Shown piece after piece: positions 25,873 to 33,005 of a stretch of 64,000 bases of DNA. Position 1 is the first letter of the stretch; each line of letters begins with the position of its first letter. A program made the translations under genes and the position numbers. Source of the stretch: Holophagales bacterium. Lineage in GTDB: Bacteria > Acidobacteriota > Thermoanaerobaculia > UBA5066. The notes under the pieces were generated by a model. It worked only from the letters and a program-made list of their open reading frames with translations, was not told the origin of the DNA and ran no database searches. The stretch covers positions 442,001 to 506,000 of the forward strand of contig JADJZB010000004.1 in assembly GCA_016719485.1 (NCBI GenBank), written 5' to 3'.

Positions 25873-26769
25873 TCAACCGAGCCGACCGTCCCGGTAGTCG
25901 CTCACCGCCTGGTAGATCTCCTCCTCGGTGTTCATGACGAACGGGCCGTACTGCGCGATCGGCTCGCCGAGCGGCCGCCCCGCGACGAGGAGCGCTCGCG
26001 CTCCGTCCTTCGCCTCGATCACGACTCCGTCCGCCGCCGGGTCGTTCGAAAGGAGCGCGAGCTTCCCCGGCGTCACCTCCCGCCCCCCGATCGCCGCGGC
26101 GCCGCGGTAGACGACGACGAACGCGTTGTGCCCGCTCGCGAGCGGCTGCTCGAACCGGGCGCCCGCGTCGAGGTGGAGGTCGAGGACGAGCGGCTCCGTC
26201 GCCTCGCGCGTCACCGCGCCGGCCACGCCGTGGCTCACGCCCGCGATGACGATCGCCGTGACGCCGCCGGCCGTGAACCGCGGAAGGTCCGCCGCGCCGA
26301 AATCGCGGTACCAGGGCGCCTTCATCTTGTCGCGGCCCGGGAGGTTCAGCCAGAGCTGGAAGCCCTCCATGACCCCCTCTTCCTGCTGCGGGATCTCGGA
26401 GTGGACGACGCCGCGCCCGGCCGTCATCCACTGGACGCCGCCGTTCTCGAGGAGACCCTCGTGCCCCGCGCTGTCGCGGTGCTTCATCCGGCCCGCGATC
26501 ATGTACGTCACCGTCTCGAAGCCGCGGTGCGGGTGGTCGGGGAAGCCGGCGATGTAGTCGTCCGGGTCGTCGCTCCCGAAGGCGTCGAGCATCAGGAACG
26601 GGTCGAGCCGCCGCTGGAGCGGCTGCGAGAGGAGGCGCGTGAGCTTCACGCCCGCGCCGTCGGAGGTCGCCGTGCCGGCGACGAGGCGCTCGACGGAGCG
26701 GGACGTGCGGACTGTCTCCGCGCGGAGAGCGGTGGTCGGGCTCGAGGTCGGTGTCATCGTCTTCGTCAT
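25873..26769 (-). CDS. Pirin family protein (second copy)
   Basis: This 298-residue bicupin carries the pirin motif DHPHRGFETVTYMIAG, then KHRDSAG and VHSE, with the expected metal-binding His and Glu residues. It is a distant paralog of the pirin at 24123-25040 (both share MTAGRGIVHSE-like and TVTY stretches) and is closer to the standard 290-300-residue family. GGGAGA precedes the ATG at 26769. It follows azoR after 29 bases and precedes the dioxygenase by 35. Whether it acts as an enzyme (quercetinase-like) or as a regulator is open. Confidence 0.92.
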   Translation of the reverse strand: MTKTMTPTSSPTTALRAETVRTSRSVERLVAGTATSDGAGVKLTRLLSQPLQRRLDPFLMLDAFGSDDPDDYIAGFPDHPHRGFETVTYMIAGRMKHRDSAGHEGLLENGGVQWMTAGRGVVHSEIPQQEEGVMEGFQLWLNLPGRDKMKAPWYRDFGAADLPRFTAGGVTAIVIAGVSHGVAGAVTREATEPLVLDLHLDAGARFEQPLASGHNAFVVVYRGAAAIGGREVTPGKLALLSNDPAADGVVIEAKDGARALLVAGRPLGEPIAQYGPFVMNTEEEIYQAVSDYRDGRLG

Positions 26770-26798
26770 CTCGGTGTCTCCCTGTCGTGCGCCGGTCT

Positions 26799-27401
26799 TC
26801 AGGCGGCGAGCGCGGCTTCGAGGTCGGCCTCGGCTTCGGCGAAGCCCTTGCGCATCGACTCCTCGCCCATGTTCATTCCCTCGGCGTAGATGAAGCGGAC
26901 GTCGGTGATGCCGAGGAAGCCGAGGATCGTCTTCAGATAGGGAGTCTGGGCGTCGCCCGGCGTACCGCGGTAGCGCCCGCCGCGCGCGAGCGCGACGTAG
27001 GCGGTCTTGCCCTTCAGGAGCCCTTCGGGTCCGCTCGACGTGTAGCGGAACGTGACGCCGGCCCTGGCGATCGCGTCGATCCAGCCCTTCAGCTGCACCG
27101 GGTTTCCGAGGTTGTACATCGGGACGCCGAGGACGAGGGCGTCGGCCGCCTGGACTTCGGCGATGAGCGCGTCCCTCGCGGCGACGGACGCGGCCTGCTC
27201 CGGCGTCCTTTTCTCGGCGGGCGTAAAGAGCGCCCCGAGCGCCGCGTCGTCGAGGGCGGGCACGGGGTCCTTTGCGAGGTCGCGGACCTTCAGGACGGAA
27301 TCGGGGTTCGCCTCGCGCAGGCGGTCGACGACGGCGTTCGCGACGCGGGTGGAGTTCGCGCCTTCGTTCCGGGCGCTCGCGTTGATCTGGAGGATCTTCA
27401 T
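26799..27401 (-). CDS. azoR: FMN-dependent NADH-azoreductase
   Basis: This 200-residue flavodoxin-like oxidoreductase reduces quinones and azo compounds with NADH by two-electron transfer, which avoids semiquinone formation. The N-terminal ILQINASAR motif contacts the FMN phosphate, and GVPMYNLGNPVQLKGWID (near residue 95) is the family signature. The length matches AzoR (about 200). It is the first gene of the minus-strand redox operon and is divergent from a LysR regulator with 97 bases between the starts, so that regulator very likely controls it. Confidence 0.93.
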   Translation of the reverse strand: MKILQINASARNEGANSTRVANAVVDRLREANPDSVLKVRDLAKDPVPALDDAALGALFTPAEKRTPEQAASVAARDALIAEVQAADALVLGVPMYNLGNPVQLKGWIDAIARAGVTFRYTSSGPEGLLKGKTAYVALARGGRYRGTPGDAQTPYLKTILGFLGITDVRFIYAEGMNMGEESMRKGFAEAEADLEAALAA

Positions 27402-27486
27402 TTCGTTCTCCCTGGGACCGGGGTTCGTTCCCGACGACAAAGATGGGCGTTCTACAGGCGGAAGAGAAGAGGCGAAATCGGATATC

Positions 27487-27508
27487 ATTGTTCCGTAAAT
27501 GAAACAAT
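27487..27508 (+). promoter_or_regulatory. Palindrome over the LysR start codon, candidate operator
   Basis: ATTGTT (27487-27492) and AACAAT (27503-27508) form an inverted repeat with a 10-base spacer that contains the ATG at 27499. Eight of eleven positions are symmetric. It fits a LysR box (T-N11-A class), and its location would let the regulator repress its own translation or transcription and act on azoR. It lies in an AT-rich patch. Confidence 0.5.
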
Positions 27509-28413
27509 CTGAGCCCAACGATCTTCTGATCTTCGCCCGGGTGGCCGACTCGGGGAGCTTCAGCCGCGCCGCCGAACGCCTGGGCCTGCCGAAGTCGACG
27601 GTCTCGAGGCGGATCTCCATCCTCGAGGAGCGGCTCGGCGAGCGGCTCATGGTCCGGACGACGCGGCGTCTCCGCCTCACGGAGCTCGGCGAGAAGCTCC
27701 TCGCCCACGCCCGTCGCGTCGCCACGGAGGTCGACGACGTCGCCGCCCTCGCCGAGAACCGGAAGGAGGCGCCGGTCGGCCGCCTTCGCGTCGCGATGCC
27801 GAGCGACCTCGCCATCCTCCTCTTCTCCGAAGCGCTCGCCGCGTTTACGGCGATGCACCCGGCGGTCTCGCTCGAGCTCGACCTTTCCGCGCGGCGCGTC
27901 GACCTGCTCGGGGAGAACGTCGACCTCGCCGTTCAGATCGGCTCGCCGCCCGAAGACGCCCTTCTCGCCGCGCGCCGCGTCGCGGTCTTCCCGATCGGCC
28001 TCTACGCCGCCCCGTCCTATCTCGCCGGGCGTGGAGACCCCGTATCGCCCGACGACCTCGCGCGGCACGACGCCCTCCGGCTCCTCGGGCGCGACGGGGA
28101 GCCGGCCCGCTGGACGCTCACCCGGGGCGAGGAACGGTGGCAGGGCGTTCCCAACGGGCGGGCGAGCGCGAACTCCCCCGAGCTCCTGCTCCGCCTCGCC
28201 CGCGCGGGCGCGGGGATCGCCGCCGTCCCCGACCTCCTCGCCGCACCCTACGTGCGACGAGGCGAGCTGCGCCGCGTGCTCCCCGCGTGGTGCCTCAGCG
28301 CTCGCACGGCCTGGGCCGTCTTCCCGGGCCGCCGCCTCATGCCGGGGAAAGTGCGCGCCTTCCTCGACATGCTCGTCACGGCGCTCCCCGTCGAGACGGC
28401 GTCATCGGCCTGA
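27499..28413 (+). CDS. LysR-type transcriptional regulator
   Basis: This 304-residue regulator has an N-terminal winged helix (residues 6-65: FARVADSGSFSRAAERLGLP, KSTVSRRISILEE) and a LysR substrate domain from about residue 90. It lies back-to-back with the azoR-pirin-dioxygenase-pirin operon, the classical layout in which a LysR protein controls its divergent neighbour. The likely signal is a quinone, phenolic or electrophile. The start is the ATG at 27499, inside a palindrome that may be its own binding site. Confidence 0.93.
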   Translation: MKQSEPNDLLIFARVADSGSFSRAAERLGLPKSTVSRRISILEERLGERLMVRTTRRLRLTELGEKLLAHARRVATEVDDVAALAENRKEAPVGRLRVAMPSDLAILLFSEALAAFTAMHPAVSLELDLSARRVDLLGENVDLAVQIGSPPEDALLAARRVAVFPIGLYAAPSYLAGRGDPVSPDDLARHDALRLLGRDGEPARWTLTRGEERWQGVPNGRASANSPELLLRLARAGAGIAAVPDLLAAPYVRRGELRRVLPAWCLSARTAWAVFPGRRLMPGKVRAFLDMLVTALPVETASSA

Positions 28414-28469
28414 CGGAGCCCACGCTCCCGACCGGCGTCCCGCTCCCCGTCGTCGTTCTCTCCGTTCTC

Positions 28470-29201
28470 CTACGCCGCCTGCTCCGCCGGTCGGTCGCTC
28501 ACGATCCTCCCGTCGCGGATCTCCACGATCCGGCTCGCGCGGCGGGCCAGCGCCATGTCGTGCGTGATGACGATCAGCGTCGAGCCCTGCTTCCAGAGGT
28601 CGAGGAAGACTCCCATGATGTCGGTCCCCGACGTCGTGTCGAGGTTCCCGGTCGGTTCGTCCGCGAGGACGATGTCGGGGTCCATCGCGAGGGCCCGCGC
28701 GATCGCCACGCGCTGCATCTGCCCACCCGACAGCTCCGTCGGCTTGTGGTCCATCCGGTCGCCGAGGCCGACCTTCGCAAGGAGCTCGGCCGTCTTCGCG
28801 CGCCGCACCTTCGGCGCGACGCCTCCGAAGACGAGCGGCATCTCGACGTTCTCGAACGCGCTGATCTGGGGCAGCAGGTTGAACGCCTGGAAGACGAAGC
28901 CGACCCGCCGGTTCCTCACCTCGGCGAGCTGGTCGCGAGAGAGGCCGGCGACCTTCTCGCCGCCGATGAAGTAGTCGCCGCCCGAAGGCGTGTCGAGGCA
29001 GCCGAGGAGGTTCATGAGCGTCGACTTGCCGGAGCCCGAAGGGCCGACGATCGCGACGAACTCGCCCTTCTCGATCGTCAGGTCCACGCCCTTGAGCGCC
29101 TCCACCTTCACCTTGCCGGTGTCGTAGACCTTCCGGATGCCCGCCATCTCGATGATCGGGCGTCCGGTCGCGGGAGGGGTCTTCTCGCTGTGGCTCGACA
29201 T
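28470..29201 (-). CDS. ABC transporter ATPase, MacB/LolD type
   Basis: This 243-residue ATPase has Walker A GPSGSGKST near residue 46, signature LSGGQMQR, Walker B IVLADEPTGNLD and a switch His in THDMALA. The ADEPTGNLD form belongs to the MacB/LolD/FtsE group, which power mechanotransmission or lipoprotein and peptide export rather than classical import. It is the last gene of a minus-strand operon with two FtsX-like permeases and a membrane fusion protein, at spacings of 9, 10 and 29 bases. It works with those permeases at the inner membrane. Confidence 0.93.
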   Translation of the reverse strand: MSSHSEKTPPATGRPIIEMAGIRKVYDTGKVKVEALKGVDLTIEKGEFVAIVGPSGSGKSTLMNLLGCLDTPSGGDYFIGGEKVAGLSRDQLAEVRNRRVGFVFQAFNLLPQISAFENVEMPLVFGGVAPKVRRAKTAELLAKVGLGDRMDHKPTELSGGQMQRVAIARALAMDPDIVLADEPTGNLDTTSGTDIMGVFLDLWKQGSTLIVITHDMALARRASRIVEIRDGRIVSDRPAEQAA

Positions 29202-29210
29202 GGCGGGCTC

Positions 29211-30455
29211 CTACTCGTAGCGGAGGGTGGAAGCGGGGTCGATGGCGGCGGCGCGGCGGGCCGGGAAGTAGCCGGCGAGGAGGCCGATGACGCCGAGGAT
29301 CGATGCGGTGCCGAGGCCGATCGCCAGGGAGAGCTTCGGCGTCCCGAGGAACTCCATGACCTGGTTCCCGTCGGTCGGGATGAAGCTCATCCCCAGGACG
29401 AGGAGCGTCGCGATGAGCATCCCGGCCGCGCCCCCGACGAGCGTGTACGAGAGCCCTTCGAGGACGAACGGCCCGGTGATCCACCCCGCCTTCGCCCCGA
29501 GGGCCATCTTCACGCCGATCTCGCGCGTCCGTTCCTTGACGACCGCGTACATGATGTTCGCGACGCCGACGCCGCCGATGAGGAGCGTCAGCGCGCCGAT
29601 GATCCCGAGGAACATCTGGATCCCGACGCTGACGTTCTGGTTGACCTTCTGGGACTTCACCGTGTCCCAGGTCGGCAGCGCGCGCTCGTCGGAGGGGTCG
29701 AAGCCGTACTTCGCCGCGATGACCTCGCGAGTCCTCACGATCGCCTCCGCCATCTTCGAGGAGTCGCGCACGCGGATCACGAGGTTGTTCACCGTCGGCC
29801 GTCCGAAGAGGGCCTTCCAGGTCGAGATCGGAATGATGGAGTGATCCTTGTCCATCCCGGCGTAGGCCCCCATCTGCGTCTTCTTCTGCATGACGCCGAC
29901 GACCGTGAACGGGGCATTCGCGACGAGGAGCGTCTGCCCGACGGGGTCGTCCTTGCCGTAGAGGTCCTCGGCCAGCTCGTTGCCGAGGAAGATGACGCGC
30001 CGGCGCTCGGCTTCGTCGAGCGGCGAGAGGAACCGCCCGCCGGCCACCGGGTACTGCTTGCGCGCCTCGCCGTAGGGGTAGTTCACTCCCTTGACCCGGC
30101 CGGCGACCGTCTTCTTTCCGGCCGTCAGGTTCGTCCGCCACTGGATCGCCTCGCCGATGACCGACTCGAGCTCCGGCAGGCGGGACGCGAGGACGGGGAT
30201 GTCGTCGATGCGGACGCGGATTGGCCGGCCGGGGTTCATCCCCTTCCACGCCTTCGTCGTCTCGCTCATCCACATCACGCCGATGTTCTCCCCCATCGCC
30301 CGCGAGTTGCTCGAAAGCTGCCGCTTCAGCCCTTCCCCGAAGGCGAGGAGCAGCAGGATGGCGACCGTGCCCCAGGCGATCGCCGCGATGGTCAGGAACG
30401 CGCGCTTGCGGCCGAGCGTCGCCGACTGGAGGAAGAGGTGGAGGATCACTTTCAC
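29211..30455 (-). CDS. MacB-like FtsX permease (second of two)
   Basis: This 414-residue permease has an N-terminal helix (AFLTIAAIAWGTVAILLLLAF), a large periplasmic domain at about 45-280, and three C-terminal helices with FtsX-family features (GALTLLIGGVGVANIMYAVV, KERTREIGVKMALGAK). The RTREIGVKMALGA motif contacts the ATPase. It is a clear paralog of the permease at 30466-31692, so the transporter could be a heterodimer of the two. The substrate may be a peptide, antibiotic or lipoprotein. Confidence 0.91.
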   Translation of the reverse strand: MKVILHLFLQSATLGRKRAFLTIAAIAWGTVAILLLLAFGEGLKRQLSSNSRAMGENIGVMWMSETTKAWKGMNPGRPIRVRIDDIPVLASRLPELESVIGEAIQWRTNLTAGKKTVAGRVKGVNYPYGEARKQYPVAGGRFLSPLDEAERRRVIFLGNELAEDLYGKDDPVGQTLLVANAPFTVVGVMQKKTQMGAYAGMDKDHSIIPISTWKALFGRPTVNNLVIRVRDSSKMAEAIVRTREVIAAKYGFDPSDERALPTWDTVKSQKVNQNVSVGIQMFLGIIGALTLLIGGVGVANIMYAVVKERTREIGVKMALGAKAGWITGPFVLEGLSYTLVGGAAGMLIATLLVLGMSFIPTDGNQVMEFLGTPKLSLAIGLGTASILGVIGLLAGYFPARRAAAIDPASTLRYE

Positions 30456-30465
30456 GGCCCTTCTC

Positions 30466-31692
30466 CTACAGCTTCATCGCGACGACCGGGTCGAGCCGGG
30501 ACGCGGAGCGGGCCGGGAAGAAGCCCGCGAGGAAGCCGATGACCCCGAGGATCCCGGTCGTGATCAGTGCGACGAAGGGCGAGACCTCGGGCTTGCCGAC
30601 GAACTCCTGGAGGCTCTCGGGGAAGACGGTGCAGATGCCGAGCGAGATCGCGAACCCGACGACCCCGCCGATCGCCGTCACGATGAGCGTCTCGACGATG
30701 AACTGCCTCTGGATCGCCCCCGACTTCGCGCCGAGGGCCATCTTCACGCCGATCTCCTTCGTCCTCTCGTCGACGATGACGTTCATGATGTTCGAAACGC
30801 CGATCCCGCCGACGACGAGCGTCAGCGACCCGACGATCCCCAGGAAGAGCGAGAAGGCGAGCATGAAGACCTCGAAGAACTGGAACTGCTCCGTCGTGTC
30901 CCAGACCGAGAACGCCTCCTTGTCCGCGGGGTCGAACTTGAGGCGGCGCGAGAGCGCCGAGCGGAGGCTTTCCGTCACCTCCTTCGACTCGAGGGCCGAC
31001 GCCGGCTGGAAGACGAAGTTCGAGAGGTACTTCCGGCCCGTCAGCGCCCGGAACGTCGTCCCCGGGATCCAGGAGAGGTCGCTGTCGCGGCTGTTGTAGC
31101 TCGAGTCCTGCTCCTTGGCGGTCAGGACGCCGATGACGAGGAAGGGGGAGCCGTTGAAGAGGACGGTCTTGCCGACCGGGTCGGTTCCCTTGCCGAAGAC
31201 GTCCTCGGCGACCTTGTTCCCGAGGAATACGACGCGGCGCTGGTCCTTCATGTCGAGCGGGTTCAGGAAGCGGCCCCCCGGGACGGGAATCAGGTTCCGC
31301 ATCTCGCCGAACTCGGGCGACACGCCCGAGACGTCGACCGGAAAGGTCCGCAGGTTGTAGACCATCTTCCAGCCGTCGCTGTACTCGCTCGACATCCGCT
31401 TCAGGCCGTCGACGCGCGGCCTCACCGTCTCGAGGTCCTCGTCGGTGATCCGGATGCGCCGCCCCTTTCCGAGCCCCTGGTACGGGATCGACGTCAGGCC
31501 GGGCCAGGAGATGCAGATCCGGTCTCCGAGGCCCGCCGTCTGCTTGATGAGGTTCTTCTTCAGGCCCGCCCCGAAGGCGAGCAGGAGCGTCACCGCGACC
31601 GTCCCCCAGACGAGCCCGAACACCGTCAGGAGCGTCCGGAGCTTCTGGCTCTTCAGGTCGCGGTGGAGCTGCAGCAGCGCGTCGCGGAGCAT
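30466..31692 (-). CDS. MacB-like FtsX permease (first of two)
   Basis: This 408-residue permease has the same plan: an N-terminal helix (TLLTVFGLVWGTVAVTLLLAFGAG), a periplasmic domain, and three C-terminal helices with KEIGVKMALGAK. Both permeases keep TVxxxGxVWGTV-like starts and a shared PGGRFLNPLD/FLGNKVAEDVFGK-type segment, so they arose by duplication. It follows the membrane fusion gene after 29 bases. Having two separate FtsX permeases beside one ATPase is common in Acidobacteriota and Bacteroidota MacB-like loci. Confidence 0.91.
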   Translation of the reverse strand: MLRDALLQLHRDLKSQKLRTLLTVFGLVWGTVAVTLLLAFGAGLKKNLIKQTAGLGDRICISWPGLTSIPYQGLGKGRRIRITDEDLETVRPRVDGLKRMSSEYSDGWKMVYNLRTFPVDVSGVSPEFGEMRNLIPVPGGRFLNPLDMKDQRRVVFLGNKVAEDVFGKGTDPVGKTVLFNGSPFLVIGVLTAKEQDSSYNSRDSDLSWIPGTTFRALTGRKYLSNFVFQPASALESKEVTESLRSALSRRLKFDPADKEAFSVWDTTEQFQFFEVFMLAFSLFLGIVGSLTLVVGGIGVSNIMNVIVDERTKEIGVKMALGAKSGAIQRQFIVETLIVTAIGGVVGFAISLGICTVFPESLQEFVGKPEVSPFVALITTGILGVIGFLAGFFPARSASRLDPVVAMKL

Positions 31693-31721
31693 CGGCGGAC
31701 CTCTTCCTCGTCGATCCGCGC

Positions 31722-32828
31722 TCAGCTGATCGTCTTCGGCGGCCGCTGGACGAGCTGGTCGCCCTTCTTCACGCCTTCGGTGACCTCGATGTTCAGGCCG
31801 TCGGAGATGCCGGTCTTGATCTCGACCTTCTTCGGCTCGTCCTTGGGGTTCTTCCCCGGCAGCTCGACGAAGGCCTTCTTCCCGCCGTCTTCGAAGGTCA
31901 CGAGCCGCTCCGGGATCGTCACGACGTCCTTCTTCTCGCGGATGATCAGGTCCGCGTTCGCCGAGTAGCCGGCGCGCAGGACGATCTTCTGTCCCGGGTC
32001 GAGCTCGATCTCGACGTCGAAGAGGGTCGCCCCGTCCTTCTGCTGGGCCTGCGGCGCGATCCGCGCGACCTTCCCCGTGACGACGTCCGTCGGGAGGGCA
32101 CCCACCTTGATGCGCGCCTCGAGCCCGACGTGGAGCTTGCCGACGTCGATCTCGTCGACCGTCCCCTTGAAGATGAGGTCGCTCATGTCGGCGATCGTCG
32201 CCAGCTCGGTGCCGGGCTGGTACGACGTGAGCGGGACGACGGGGTCGCCCGGGTTGACCGCGCGAGTGAGGATCGTCCCGGCGGCCGGAGCGCGGATGAT
32301 CGAGTCGATTCCCGAGTCGAACGACGTGATCTTCCCGCTGCGGGTGAGCTCGCGGTCCTGGTCGGCCTTGGCGACGGCGATCTTGGCGAGCTCGAACGCC
32401 TCGCGCTTGACGTCGACGTCGGACCGCGCCGTGATCCCCTGCCGGTTGAGCTCCTGGGCCCGGTCGAATTCGGACTTGGCGCGCGCGAACGAGGCGTTCG
32501 CCGACTCGACCCTGCGGTCGACCTCGGTCACCTCGAGGGGCGTCGGGTCGGGCTGAATCTCGAGAATCGGATCGCCCGCCTTCACGCTGTCGCCGACCTC
32601 GACCCGGCAGCTCTTCACGATGCCGGAGATCTTCGACTTCACCGAGAACTTCTGCCGCGGCTGGATCTGGCCCACGGCGAGCGCCTTCTCCGTGATCGAG
32701 CCCGACTCGGCCACGACGATCTTGAGGCCGCCGTCGTCCTTCTTTCCCGAGCTCGCGAGGGCGTAGATGCCGGTGACGACGCCGCCCACGACGATCAGCA
32801 CGAGAAGGACCTTGAAGAGCTTGCCCAT
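31722..32828 (-). CDS. Membrane fusion protein, MacA/HlyD family
   Basis: This 368-residue periplasmic adaptor has an N-terminal anchor helix (KLFKVLLVLIVVGGVVTGIYAL), a biotinyl-lipoyl half motif (VEVGDSVKAGDPILEI), a coiled-coil hairpin (about residues 90-150) and a second half motif plus beta-barrel. It should bridge the MacB-like transporter to an outer-membrane channel, which is not encoded here. GGAGG precedes the ATG at 32828, which I prefer over an upstream in-frame start at 32894. It is the first gene of the export operon; the 177-base gap before it probably holds the promoter. Confidence 0.92.
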   Translation of the reverse strand: MGKLFKVLLVLIVVGGVVTGIYALASSGKKDDGGLKIVVAESGSITEKALAVGQIQPRQKFSVKSKISGIVKSCRVEVGDSVKAGDPILEIQPDPTPLEVTEVDRRVESANASFARAKSEFDRAQELNRQGITARSDVDVKREAFELAKIAVAKADQDRELTRSGKITSFDSGIDSIIRAPAAGTILTRAVNPGDPVVPLTSYQPGTELATIADMSDLIFKGTVDEIDVGKLHVGLEARIKVGALPTDVVTGKVARIAPQAQQKDGATLFDVEIELDPGQKIVLRAGYSANADLIIREKKDVVTIPERLVTFEDGGKKAFVELPGKNPKDEPKKVEIKTGISDGLNIEVTEGVKKGDQLVQRPPKTIS

Positions 32829-33005
32829 ACCGGACCTCCAGCTGCCCCGAACGGGGCTGTTCGTCTCGCCAGACGGATCGAGATCGAGGGTCATGCCCGC
32901 AGTTACGCTCCTGCCGCCGGAAGGTTCCGATGTGCGTACGTGTGCGACAGGATGTCCCAGGTCTTCATCCGGGACGGCTCGGAAGCCGGCGACTCGCCTT
33001 TCGGG

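Noticed and set aside
28402..30273. Minus-strand 623-codon frame over the ABC permease and ATPase genes
   Set aside because: Overlaps two well-supported genes in another frame and shows only Arg/Pro/Gly-rich sequence.
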